Positions 6,915-16,828 of a stretch of 23,816 nt of DNA are shown here, piece after piece; position 1 is the first letter of the stretch; each line of letters starts with the position of its first letter. The position numbers were made by a program, and so were the translations under genes. Under the pieces are notes generated by a model, which saw only the letters and a program-made list of their open reading frames with translations, ran no database searches and was not told the origin of the DNA. This stretch comes from Caldilineaceae bacterium (GTDB taxonomy: Bacteria > Chloroflexota > Anaerolineae > Caldilineales > Caldilineaceae): contig JACSRH010000257.1 of the NCBI GenBank assembly GCA_014879855.1, positions 1 to 23,816 on the forward strand, written 5' to 3'.

Positions 6915-8936
6915 ATGGCTGACCAGAGTTCAATGGTTGTTTTCATGCCTGCGGGGCGGCGGGGCGCCTTCGCCGAAGGCACGACAGTATTGGACGCCGC
7001 GCGTGAATTAGGCGTCGGCATTGAGAGCATCTGCAGTGGCCGGCTTACCTGTGGCAAGTGCAAGGTGCGCGTCGAGGAGGGACAGTTTGCCAAGCACGCC
7101 ATCACCTCCGCGGCGGATCATCTCACGGCAGCCGGCGCCGAGGAGCGTGAGCTGCTGCACTCGATGCACGCCGACGACTGCCGCCTCTCCTGCACCGCGC
7201 AGGTGACCGGCGACGTGCTGATCTATGTGCCGGAGGAAAGCCGCGCGCACAAGCAAGTCATTCGCAAGGCCGCGGGCAATCGCGTGATCGACGTCGATGC
7301 GGCGGTGCGGCAGATCTACGTACAGGTCGAGGAGGCCGCGCTGGGCGAGCATCGGGGGGACTGGCGGCGGCTGCAAGACGCGCTCGAACGAGAAGCAGGG
7401 CTGGTCAACCTGGACATTGACCTGCCGGCGCTGCGCAAGCTACAGCCGGCGCTGCGCCAGGCAAAACGTGCGCTTACCGTGATCATCTGGGACGACCGCC
7501 AGGTGATCGATGTGCGCCCTGGCTACGATGAGGGCATCTACGGGCTGGCTGTGGACATCGGCAGCACGACCGTCGCCATTTACCTCTGCGATCTGCGCAC
7601 TGGCGAGGTGCTGGCGACCGAATCCGAGATGAACCCGCAGATCATCTATGGCGAAGATCTCATGAGCCGCATCTCCTATGTGTTGATGAACGACGACGGC
7701 GCCGAGAAGATGCACGACGCCATTATCAAGGCGCTCAACAAGCTGGCCGCGCAGGCCGCGCATACGGCCGGGCTCAAGCTGCGCGACATCCACGAGATGG
7801 TGGTCGCCGGCAACACAACGATGATCCATCTCTTCTTGGGCGTGGACCCGCGCGAACTGGGCGGGACGCCTTTTGCGCTGGCCAACCGCGACGCCATGGA
7901 CATCAAAGCACGCGACCTCGGTCTGCGTCTGCACCCCGCGGCCAACGTCCATGTGTTGCCGGCCGAAGCTGGTCATGTCGGCGCGGACAATGTGGCGGTG
8001 CTCGTTGCCGAGGAGCCGCACCGGCAGGACGAGATCGAGCTGATCGTCGACGTCGGCACCAACGCTGAGATCGTGCTGGGCAACCGCGACTGGCTGATGA
8101 GCGCGTCCAGCCCGACCGGCCCGGCCTTCGAAGGCGCGCAGATCAGCGCGGGGATGCGCGCCGCGCCCGGCGCCATCGAGCGCGTGCGCATCGACCGCGA
8201 CACGGGGCGCGCCAACTTCCGCGTGATCGGCGATGAGCGCTGGTCCGACGAATGGGACGCGACCGCGCCGTCGGTCATCGCGGGCAAGCCGGAATATCTG
8301 GCCGCCGGCATTTGTGGTTCGGGGATTATTGAAGTTGTGGCCGAACTTTTCCTGGCGGGCATCCTGCAGGCTGATGGCCGCTTCAACGCTGCCCACGCCA
8401 CGGATCGGTTGATCTGGGAGGGACGGCGGGGCGCGTACATCCTGGCGACCGCGGAACAGACTACCAACGGCCACCCCCTTTATGTGACGCAGGATGACGT
8501 GCGCGCGATTCAGCTTGCCAAGGCCGCGCTCTATGCCGGCGCCAAGATCTTGATGAAGCGTGCGGGCATCGAGCGTGTGGATCGCATCGTGCTCGCCGGG
8601 GCGTTTGGCAGCTATATCGATCCGTTGTACGCTTTGGTGCTGGGATTGATCCCGGATTGCGACCCGCAGCGCATCACCGCGGTCGGCAATGCAGCGGGCG
8701 ACGGCGCGCGCATCGTGTTGCTCAACCGGGCCAAGCGTCGCGAGGCAATGGAGCTGGCGCACGGCGTGCGCTACGTCGAAACCGCGGTGGCGCAGGACTT
8801 CCAGGATGAATTTGTCGACGCCATTCACATCCCGCACGCCAGCGATTCATATCCACACCTGGCGGACATCCTGCCGGCGCCAGTGGTGACGGTTGCGGAG
8901 CCGGCCTCGACGCGGCGTCGGATACGAACTAGATGA
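6915..8936 (+). CDS. Corrinoid-activating [2Fe-2S]/ASKHA protein (RACE family, DUF4445)
   Basis: A 673-residue ATP-dependent reductive activator of corrinoid proteins. Residues 8-100 are a plant-type ferredoxin domain with C40, C46, C49 and C93 (SICSGRLTCGKCKVRV, then RLSCTAQV), so one [2Fe-2S] cluster, as in RACo rather than the [4Fe-4S] RamA type. A linker follows, then the ASKHA ATPase: GLAVDIGSTTVAIY near 210 (phosphate-1 loop), VVAGNTTMIHLFLG, IVDVGTNAEIVLG, GICGSGIIEV and VLAGAFGSYIDP. Its job would be to return accidentally oxidised cob(II)alamin to cob(I)alamin on the corrinoid protein encoded 104 bases downstream. The ATG at 6915 is preceded by AGGATATTGAG, a mediocre ribosome binding site. 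The protein ends in a basic tail (STRRRIRTR). Length and domain order fit the family. Confidence 0.92.
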   Translation: MADQSSMVVFMPAGRRGAFAEGTTVLDAARELGVGIESICSGRLTCGKCKVRVEEGQFAKHAITSAADHLTAAGAEERELLHSMHADDCRLSCTAQVTGDVLIYVPEESRAHKQVIRKAAGNRVIDVDAAVRQIYVQVEEAALGEHRGDWRRLQDALEREAGLVNLDIDLPALRKLQPALRQAKRALTVIIWDDRQVIDVRPGYDEGIYGLAVDIGSTTVAIYLCDLRTGEVLATESEMNPQIIYGEDLMSRISYVLMNDDGAEKMHDAIIKALNKLAAQAAHTAGLKLRDIHEMVVAGNTTMIHLFLGVDPRELGGTPFALANRDAMDIKARDLGLRLHPAANVHVLPAEAGHVGADNVAVLVAEEPHRQDEIELIVDVGTNAEIVLGNRDWLMSASSPTGPAFEGAQISAGMRAAPGAIERVRIDRDTGRANFRVIGDERWSDEWDATAPSVIAGKPEYLAAGICGSGIIEVVAELFLAGILQADGRFNAAHATDRLIWEGRRGAYILATAEQTTNGHPLYVTQDDVRAIQLAKAALYAGAKILMKRAGIERVDRIVLAGAFGSYIDPLYALVLGLIPDCDPQRITAVGNAAGDGARIVLLNRAKRREAMELAHGVRYVETAVAQDFQDEFVDAIHIPHASDSYPHLADILPAPVVTVAEPASTRRRIRTR

Positions 8937-9040
8937 GGGAACGTTAGAAATAGAGCACGCTTCGTGCGCAGAATGTCGCGCGTATGCCGCCTGATTAACC
9001 CACCACTGTCCAAAGAACAGATGTCCAGGAGACGAGAACT

Positions 9041-9730
9041 ATGAGCGAAGAAATCATTCTGTCCGAGTTATCGCAAGAAGAGATCTACGAGTTGATGAAG
9101 GAAGATCTCTACGATGGCCTGGCTGACGAAATTGTTGAAGAAGTAAACGAGTCGCTTGGCCGCGGCCAGCAGCCCTATGAGGTGCTGACTTACGGGTTGG
9201 TGGCCGGCATGGAGATCGTCGGCAACGATTTCCGCGATGGCATCCTTTTTGTGCCGGAAGTGCTGATGGCAGCCAAGGCCATGAAGGCGGGCATGGCGAT
9301 CCTGCGCCCGCTGCTGGCCGAAACCGGCGCCGAAAAGATCGGCAGCATGGTGATCGGTACGGTCAAGGGCGACATCCACGACATCGGCAAGAACCTGGTC
9401 ACGATGATGATGGAAGGCGCCGGCTTTGAAGTTTTTGATCTGGGCATCAACAACTCGGCCGAGGCGTACATCGAGGCCATCGAGAAACACGACGCCGACA
9501 TTCTGGGCATGAGCGCGCTGCTGACGACGACCATGCCCTACATGAAGGTCGTGATCGACACGCTCAAGGAGAAGGGCATTCGCAAGAATGTCGTTGTGCT
9601 GGTTGGCGGCGCGCCCCTCAACGAAGCCTTTGCCGAGGCCATCGAAGCTGACGCCTACTGCCGCGACGCCGCGGTGGCGGTGGAAACAGCCAAGAAATTC
9701 ATGCAGATTCGCCGCGGCGTCAAGGCGTAG
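9041..9730 (+). CDS. Corrinoid (B12-binding) methyl-carrier protein
   Basis: A 229-residue protein with the two-domain layout of MtbC/MttC/MtvC-type methyl carriers. A helical cap domain spans about residues 15-95 (FVPEVLMAAKAMKAGM is the usual cap block), followed by a Rossmann-like cobalamin domain. GDIHDIGKN contains the DxHxxG motif with H113 as lower axial cobalt ligand; GMSALLTTTM (S158) and VLVGGAPL complete the nucleotide-loop pocket. The first 37 residues are remarkably acidic, with 14 Asp/Glu and one Lys. AGGAGA lies nine bases before the ATG. It follows the reactivator and would be methylated and demethylated by the surrounding methyltransferases. It is cytosolic. The downstream neighbour is a Uma2 pseudogene, which separates it from the homocysteine methyltransferase by more than 800 bases. 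Confidence 0.95.
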   Translation: MSEEIILSELSQEEIYELMKEDLYDGLADEIVEEVNESLGRGQQPYEVLTYGLVAGMEIVGNDFRDGILFVPEVLMAAKAMKAGMAILRPLLAETGAEKIGSMVIGTVKGDIHDIGKNLVTMMMEGAGFEVFDLGINNSAEAYIEAIEKHDADILGMSALLTTTMPYMKVVIDTLKEKGIRKNVVVLVGGAPLNEAFAEAIEADAYCRDAAVAVETAKKFMQIRRGVKA

Positions 9731-9734
9731 GGTG

Positions 9735-10190
9735 AGGCCTGCCCTCTTGACGCGCCATCAAAGTCATGGCATTCGGCACAGCGCGGTCGCACCCTGGTCA
9801 GGCGTATATTCCGCATCCATTCCTGGCGCTATCCATTCCAGGCGCTGAGGTCAGCAACCATGGGCGTTTCCAGCTTGACCTGGACAACGAGCTTCAACCG
9901 GATGTGCTGTTGCGTCTTGTCTCGGCTGCAGGAGGCAATTCAGCCGTTGCCGAACACGGCTATCTGGAAGGCGTGCTGGACTTGATTGCGGAAATCGCGG
10001 CCAGCTTGGTCTCTTACGAGGTTCACGTCAGGCAGCGCATCTGACGGCGCAATGGCGTGTGCAAGTCTCTAATCTGGCGCGTGGACGATATCGCACTCGA
10101 ATGGTTCGCTCTGGAAAGTGGGAAACATCTGGATCGTGGAACTCTATTTGCCGGAAAGCGGATAGCGACTAGCGCTTGCGCGGCCGTATC
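9735..10190 (+). pseudogene. Broken Uma2-family (DUF820) nuclease-like gene
   Basis: Three pieces in order match the Uma2/DUF820 family as I remember it. The first, in frame 3 at about 9747-9840, reads TRHQSHGIRHSAVAPWSGVY. The second, in frame 1 from about 9845, reads FQLDLDNELQPDVLLRL and then YLEGVLDLIAEIAAS, the family's DNEPQPDxLLR and LVVEVAAS blocks. After an in-frame TGA at 10042-10044, the same frame continues RRNGVCKSLIWRVDD and LEWFAL, the family's YRRNGVxEYxVWR block, so the stop replaces a residue usually tyrosine. One frameshift near 9840, one nonsense codon and loss of the N-terminus make it a pseudogene. Similarity fades after about 10190. It sits between the corrinoid protein and the homocysteine methyltransferase, so it is a later insertion that has decayed. 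Confidence 0.72.
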
Positions 10191-10504
10191 GAGCCGAAAC
10201 AAATGCCGCGGCGGCACGTCGTCTTGTGATTGGCGGGGGCGAGTACAATCACCGCCGCCGGCCGCCAACTGGCTGATGCGCAGCCTGACCTCCTCCTCGA
10301 AGTCTGCCTCTGCCCCCTGCATCGCTACAGCGCCAAAGGCATACGAGCAGCTTTTTGATGCGCGAGCGCGGCCAATACGCGAGTGCGTGGGGTCATCATG
10401 CAGGCGTCCCCTTTTGATGGCGCACAATCGAATCCTGTAGACGATTGCATCACTGATCATTCCGCACTTTGGTTTGCGTGAGTAAGATTGTCGCGCGCGG
10501 GGAG
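10191..10504 (+). other. Non-coding remnant DNA
   Basis: No recognisable gene or RNA. Open frames here on both strands lack ribosome binding sites and family similarity. It is probably the decayed tail of the Uma2 insertion. I looked for cobalamin and S-adenosylmethionine riboswitch boxes ahead of the methyltransferase gene and did not find any. Confidence 0.5.
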
Positions 10505-10533
10505 TTGAGGAATTCTGCCATCTCTGGCACAAT
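10505..10533 (+). promoter_or_regulatory. Candidate sigma-70 promoter before the homocysteine methyltransferase
   Basis: TTGAGG (10505-10510) and CACAAT (10528-10533) with a 17-base spacer, each matching four of six consensus positions. It lies about 40 bases before the ATG at 10575 and just after the Uma2 remnant, so it could re-start transcription of the second half of the cluster. Confidence 0.4.
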
Positions 10534-10574
10534 AAACAGCGGTTCGGAAAGTAAATTCGCAGGAATGAGAATAA

Positions 10575-11549
<975 letters not shown>

Positions 11550-11562
11550 TCTGGAGGAGAGC

Positions 11563-11901
11563 ATGGTCGAAAGAACGCTGAAAGAGACGACGCTTGAGTT
11601 ACTGGCCGCAATCTTGCCGGGAGAACTTGATGCTGATGAGCGCGTGCGCCAGCTTTTGGAAGCAGAGCTTCGGCGGAAACTTGGTTATTACCGCCGCACC
11701 GACAACGCACTTGCTCAAAAATATGGGATGTCTTTCGTCACATTTCTTTCAGACGGCGAAGTGCAACGACGAGATTACTCCTGGGAGGTTGAACGTGATG
11801 CAATGGAGTGGGAGACGGCGATCGGCGGGATTGAAATGCTTGAAGTCAGGCTACAAGAGCTGAGACAAGATGCAGCGGTTGACACAAGCGGTTCTGCGTG
11901 A
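11563..11901 (+). CDS. Small antitoxin-like protein of a putative TA pair
   Basis: A 112-residue, charged, mostly helical protein without membrane segments. The central block contains YYRRTDNALAQKYGMSF and later DYSWEVERDAMEWE. I recall similar blocks from small uncharacterised proteins encoded directly before TumE/DUF6516-like toxins. The C-terminal part (LEVRLQELRQD) could form a short coiled coil. GGAGGAG seven bases before the ATG at 11563 fixes this start over an in-frame ATG at 11509. The gene overlaps the next one by 32 bases, a layout typical of toxin-antitoxin operons. It sits inside the C1 cluster between the homocysteine methyltransferase and metV. The AT content is higher than that of its neighbours, consistent with acquisition. 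Function as antitoxin is inferred from layout, not proven. Confidence 0.5.
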   Translation: MVERTLKETTLELLAAILPGELDADERVRQLLEAELRRKLGYYRRTDNALAQKYGMSFVTFLSDGEVQRRDYSWEVERDAMEWETAIGGIEMLEVRLQELRQDAAVDTSGSA

Positions 11902-12235
11902 CCAGATTCTGGATGCACTAAATGAATTCTGGTTTTTGCGTTCAGTCGAAGAGATTGAACGGACAGAGATTACCTTTCTCTTTCGCTTACAGACCTTCCG
12001 TGCAGGTTTATTTGTCCAGGTGTTTTGGGGTACGCGGTCAAGAACGTTAAGTCTGGCACTGATTGAATCAGAACGCCGTATCTTTGGAATCGATTTTCAG
12101 CGCGACCAGTGGCATCTGCACCCGTTTGGCAATGCAGAGAGCCATACACCTTTGTTGAGCGAAATGGGCGACAATCCGATTCATTCATTTTTAACGCAAG
12201 TTGAAGACATTTTGGTAGCGAACGATCTATTGTGA
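11870..12235 (+). CDS. TumE-like (DUF6516-like) putative toxin
   Basis: A 121-residue protein with a helix-beta-sheet pattern: an N-terminal helix (VLRDQILDALNEFWFLRSV), alternating strands (ITFLFRLQTF, LFVQVFWG), then FGIDFQRDQWHLHPFGNAESH and a C-terminal helix. The W-H-x-H-P-F stretch followed by a later histidine resembles TumE/DUF6516-type proteins, some of which are RNase toxins of type II systems; the assignment is from memory and moderate. Its start overlaps the preceding antitoxin-like gene by 32 bases. The stop at 12233-12235 lies 11 bases before the metV start, whose ribosome binding site abuts it. Codon use is more AT-rich than in the C1 genes, pointing to insertion of a mobile addiction pair into the operon. 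Both genes look intact. Confidence 0.45.
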   Translation: MQRLTQAVLRDQILDALNEFWFLRSVEEIERTEITFLFRLQTFRAGLFVQVFWGTRSRTLSLALIESERRIFGIDFQRDQWHLHPFGNAESHTPLLSEMGDNPIHSFLTQVEDILVANDLL

Positions 12236-12246
12236 GGAGAATGTGC

Positions 12247-12729
12247 ATGTTTCAGTTTTTTCGCAATCGCCCCGCTCTGCTCGAAAAGACCTACCAGATC
12301 GCCGAACGTGCGGCGTGGGCGCTCAACCCGCTGATCGCCAAGATCGGCTACGAACGTGTTGCACGCCTCATCACGCCTGCCGAGGATTTCGCCAAGGAAC
12401 GCGTCTTTGGCTGCCACCACTGCGGCCAGTGCATTCTCCACTCCACCGGCATGTCCTGCCCGATGGAATGTCCAAAGAATCTGCGCAACGGGCCGTGCGG
12501 CGGCGTCCGTCCGAGTGGTCACTGCGAGGTCAAACCGGAGATGCGCTGTGTGTGGGTCGTCGCGTACGAGAACTCGCGGCAGATGCCGATCTACGGCCAC
12601 GAATTGATCGAGATCCAGCCGCCGGTCAACCGCAGACTAGAGCACACGTCGGCGTGGATCAACATGCTGACGGGCGTCGACAAGCAGGGACCCGCTGGGT
12701 GGGCGCCGATTGAAGAGGTGATTGGCTGA
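12247..12729 (+). CDS. metV: MetV-type protein (methylenetetrahydrofolate reductase C-terminal domain)
   Basis: A 160-residue protein of the MTHFR_C family, the separate small subunit that accompanies MetF in acetogens and relatives. Eight cysteines stand in a conserved pattern: C56, C59 and C62 (GCHHCGQC), C71 and C75 (SCPMECPKNLR), C84 (NGPCGG), C93 and C101. Eight cysteines could hold two [4Fe-4S] clusters, as reported for MetV of acetogens; this is family knowledge. NLRNGPCGGV is the most diagnostic block. It would pass electrons to the flavin of MetF for reduction, or accept them for oxidation, of the methylene/methyl-THF couple. ATG codons at 12241 and 12247 are both possible; 12247 has better spacing from GAGGAG. 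An AbrB-PIN module now separates it from metF. Confidence 0.85.
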   Translation: MFQFFRNRPALLEKTYQIAERAAWALNPLIAKIGYERVARLITPAEDFAKERVFGCHHCGQCILHSTGMSCPMECPKNLRNGPCGGVRPSGHCEVKPEMRCVWVVAYENSRQMPIYGHELIEIQPPVNRRLEHTSAWINMLTGVDKQGPAGWAPIEEVIG

Positions 12730-12745
12730 AGGCCAGGAGGCCACA

Positions 12746-13039
12746 ATGGTCAAGACGACGATCGAACCGGGCTATCGGGTGGTGCTGCCAGAGAGCATTC
12801 GGGCTCAGTTTCACGTGGGAGACGAGATCATCGTCGAACAAGCAAGCGATGGCAGGATTATCATTGCCCCAGCCGAGCGTGCGAACGCAGCAACCGTTCC
12901 CACTGTGGGCGAAGAAAGTGCGCTGGGCAGAGAGTTGCGCGCACTTCGACAGCGCATCGTCGATTCGGGAGCGTCACTGCTTGATATGAACGAACTGGAA
13001 CTGGAGTTAAGCGATCGGCGCGGGGAACTTCATGCTTGA
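12746..13039 (+). CDS. AbrB/MazE-type antitoxin
   Basis: A 97-residue protein whose first 50 residues are a swapped-hairpin AbrB domain: TTIEPGYRVVLPESIRAQF followed by VGDEIIVEQASDGRIIIAP. The remaining part, rich in Glu and Leu (ELRALRQRI, MNELELELSDRRGE), would wrap around the partner toxin. AGGAGG ends five bases before the ATG at 12746, so this start is well supported over an in-frame upstream GTG/ATG at 12722. The stop overlaps the PIN gene start by eight bases. Such pairs are type II (VapBC-like) systems: this protein represses its own operon and neutralises the PIN RNase. It interrupts metV and metF. Since its toxin is frameshifted, the module may be decaying. Confidence 0.85.
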   Translation: MVKTTIEPGYRVVLPESIRAQFHVGDEIIVEQASDGRIIIAPAERANAATVPTVGEESALGRELRALRQRIVDSGASLLDMNELELELSDRRGELHA

Positions 13040-13446
13040 AGCAACTCACGTTGTTTTCATTGACGCTGGTGTTTTAATCGCTGCGGCGCGTGGTATTGAT
13101 ATGCTATCGCAGCGTGCACTCGACATTCTCGGTGCTCCGGCGCTTCAATTTGCGTCAAGCGATCTTATTCGGCTCGAAGTGCTACCCAAGGCAATTTACA
13201 GGGGCAACAAGATCGAAGCTGAATTCTACAAGCTTTTTTAATGCCGTGCGCGTGTGGGCGCCGCTCACAACGGAAATCGTTGCAGCGGCACTGAAGGAAG
13301 CCACCCGCCACGGGGTAAGCGCAGTCGATGCACTTCATTTAGCTTCAGCCGCTGCAGTCAAGGCCGACCTGTTTGTGACAACTGAACGTCCGCCAAAACC
13401 GCTGCATCGATCAATGCTTGTGAACATCATTTCAATTTCGCCTTAG
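13032..13446 (+). pseudogene. PIN-domain toxin (VapC-like) with +1 frameshift
   Basis: The gene starts at ATG 13032 inside the end of the antitoxin gene. The first part (frame 3) gives VVFIDAGVLIAAARG with D11 and LIRLEVLPKAI with E49, two acidic residues of the PIN active site. This frame stops at 13239-13241. The rest of the domain continues in frame 1: VSAVDALHLASAAAVKADLF and VTTERP, holding the remaining acidic residues, to a TAG ending at 13446. The switch falls in a run of six T at 13234-13239; removal of one T would restore a PIN protein of normal length, about 137 residues. This may be a real inactivating indel, a slippage-prone site or a homopolymer sequencing error. All catalytic residues are otherwise kept, so decay, if real, is recent. 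Confidence 0.8.
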
Positions 13447-13460
13447 AAAGCTGGTGTCTT

Positions 13461-14486
<1,026 letters not shown>

Positions 14487-14545
14487 GAAATTTTGCGCCT
14501 GCCGTTGGCACGCGTTCCATAAAGTTATGCCAAGGAGTCTTTTTC

Positions 14546-15439
<894 letters not shown>

Positions 15440-15440
15440 G

Positions 15441-15522
15441 GAGAGATTGAAGATTGGAGATTAGAGGTTACATCCGGCCTGCCGGCAATCTCCTAATCTC
15501 CAATCTCCAATCTCCAATCTCT
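15441..15522. repeat. Palindromic AATCTCC-word repeat inside the operon
   Basis: The left arm at 15441-15464 (words GAGATTGAAGATTGGAGATT) is complementary, with few mismatches, to the right arm from 15493 (CTAATCTCCAATCTCC and further copies to 15522). Transcribed, it would form a stem of about 20 base pairs with a loop of some 28 bases. It ends directly at the ATG of the DUF1638 gene, leaving no ribosome binding site. A partial copy occurs at 21213-21230. Confidence 0.8.
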
Positions 15523-16119
15523 ATGACTACCTGTCTGATCATCTGCGGAGCGCTGGCGCGAGAGGTGCTGGCGCTTAAGGAGCGACATCACTGGGCAGTG
15601 GAGGTGGTTGCCGTGCCGGCCACTTTCCACATGATCCCGGCGCGCATCGCGCCGGCGGTGGAGAAGCGCATTGTTGATTTGCGCGACCGTTACGACCGGC
15701 TGCTCGTTGTCTACGGCGACTGTGGCACGGGCGGCGCGCTCGACGCCATGCTGGATCGGCTGGGCGTCGAACGCATTGCCGGCCCGCACTGCTACGAGTG
15801 GTATGCGGGCGGGCTCTTTCAGGCGCTGATGGATGAGGAGCCGGGCAGCTACTTCGTGACCGACTTTATGGTGCGCCAATTTGACACGCTGATCCTCAAG
15901 AGCATGGGGCTGGATCGTTTTCCGCAGCTCAAGGAGGATTACTTCGGCAACTATCAACGGCTGGTCTATCTGGTGCAGAAGCCTGATCCGGCGCTGATGG
16001 AGCAGGCGAAAGCCGCGTCAACCTACCTCGGCCTGCCGCTGGAAATCCGCGCGACTGGGTACAATTTTCTGGAGGCGCGGCTGCTGGAGCTTTTGCAAAG
16101 TCCGGCAGTGGTCTCCTGA
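15523..16119 (+). CDS. DUF1638 protein of the corrinoid methyltransferase context
   Basis: A 198-residue DUF1638 protein, beginning MTTCLIICGALAREVLAL. Conserved blocks include VVYGDCGTGGALD, IAGPHCYEWYAGG and EPGSYFVTDFMVRQF; the Cys, His and Tyr residues in the first two could form a metal or cofactor site, which is inference. From family knowledge, DUF1638 genes are often neighbours of methylamine and related corrinoid methyltransferases and of their reactivators; the biochemical role is unclear to me. The frame is open upstream to 15454, but that part is translated repeat, so ATG 15523 is chosen. Unusually, there is no Shine-Dalgarno sequence: the preceding bases are the AATCTCC repeat. 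Translation may depend on coupling or on the hairpin. Confidence 0.85.
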   Translation: MTTCLIICGALAREVLALKERHHWAVEVVAVPATFHMIPARIAPAVEKRIVDLRDRYDRLLVVYGDCGTGGALDAMLDRLGVERIAGPHCYEWYAGGLFQALMDEEPGSYFVTDFMVRQFDTLILKSMGLDRFPQLKEDYFGNYQRLVYLVQKPDPALMEQAKAASTYLGLPLEIRATGYNFLEARLLELLQSPAVVS

Positions 16120-16268
16120 TGAGCGAAGCCGCGCTGGCGCAACACGATTCATCCCTCAACAGACAACTGACGACGCAGTGGAGGATTCGCTTTTCGACGG
16201 GCTGGGCAGCGGCAGCGCCTGACTTCGCCCGGGGTATGATATACTTTGCGTGTAGCACGGAATGGTGA
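16119..16268 (+). CDS. Small 49-residue ORF, doubtful
   Basis: An ATG at 16119 overlaps the DUF1638 stop in the ATGA arrangement and opens a 49-codon frame (MSEAALAQHDSSLNRQ...) ending TGA at 16266-16268. The arrangement suggests translational coupling, but the product matches nothing I know and lacks conserved-looking features. It may be the remnant of a gene cut by the later TA insertion. Confidence 0.2.
   Translation: MSEAALAQHDSSLNRQLTTQWRIRFSTGWAAAAPDFARGMIYFACSTEW
16237..16245 (+). promoter_or_regulatory. Extended -10 promoter candidate
   Basis: TGATATACT gives a TGn extended -10 with a five-of-six TATACT hexamer (16240-16245). No clear -35 is seen. It lies about 75 bases before the UPF0175-like start, a plausible promoter of the former toxin-antitoxin module and perhaps now of fhs. 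Confidence 0.35.
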
Positions 16269-16319
16269 ACGGGAGCCAGTCTTGGTGCAAGATTTGCCTG
16301 GATATGGAGACAGACACTG

Positions 16320-16828
16320 ATGGAACAGGTGGTCGCAATGGAGCTCCCCCGCGCCTGGCTAGAAGGCATTGCAGAGAAGCCTCTGACACTGCAGGAGATC
16401 TTTCGCAAGGGTCTTTATCACTACAAAGTGGAACGAGCAACCCGCTTGTATTTGACGCCGGGCCATTGATGGTGCTGGCTAAACTCAATCTGCTGCACTT
16501 GCTGAAGCAGCTTTACGGGACAGTACTATTTACTGAATCAGTTTATAGAGAAGTCGTCGACAACGGCATGCGGCAAGGTTATCCAGACGCAGTTCCTCTA
16601 TTTCACTATTTTCAGCAGGAAGGTTGGCAACCCACGCCAGCTCCACCCCTCTCCCTTTCGATTTTAACGGCTCCTCTTGATCGAGGCGAGCAGGAGAGTA
16701 TTATGCTGGCCGCAGATCGGGGTGGCCGGCTTCTAATCGACGAGATCGTCATCATTTACAGTTTTGTAGCCGAAATCCATATCTTCAAACACTCAACGAG
16801 GAGAAAGTTGGAATGCCTCACAAATTGA
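16320..16828 (+). pseudogene. Deletion-fused UPF0175 antitoxin / DUF3368 PIN-like toxin remnant
   Basis: The frame from ATG 16320 encodes 49 residues matching the first half of UPF0175 antitoxins (VVAMELPRAWLEG, KPLTLQEIFRKGLYHYKVER), then stops at 16467-16469. In another frame, from about 16439, the product NPLVFDAGPLMVLAKLNLL begins exactly as DUF3368 PIN-like toxins do, and continues with FTESVYREVV and DRGEQESIMLAADRGGRLLIDE. The second half of UPF0175 and the start region of the toxin gene are therefore missing between the two, indicating a deletion near 16440. After LLIDE (about 16741) the toxin frame departs from the family, loses its C-terminal third and runs to a stop at 16828 inside fhs. 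Both partners are broken. It fills the boundary between the DUF1638 gene and fhs. Confidence 0.75.

Noticed and set aside
10023..10532. 169-codon minus-strand frame between the corrinoid protein and the homocysteine methyltransferase
   Set aside because: Antisense to the Uma2 remnant; composition is not protein-like and no family is recognised.
9731..10574. Possible cobalamin or SAM riboswitch before the homocysteine methyltransferase
   Set aside because: No B12-box or SAM-box like sequence could be found by eye; the gap is explained by a Uma2 pseudogene.
15487..15522. Repeated AATCTCC units considered as CRISPR
   Set aside because: Units are 7-8 bases and directly adjacent with no spacers; they form a palindromic word repeat instead.
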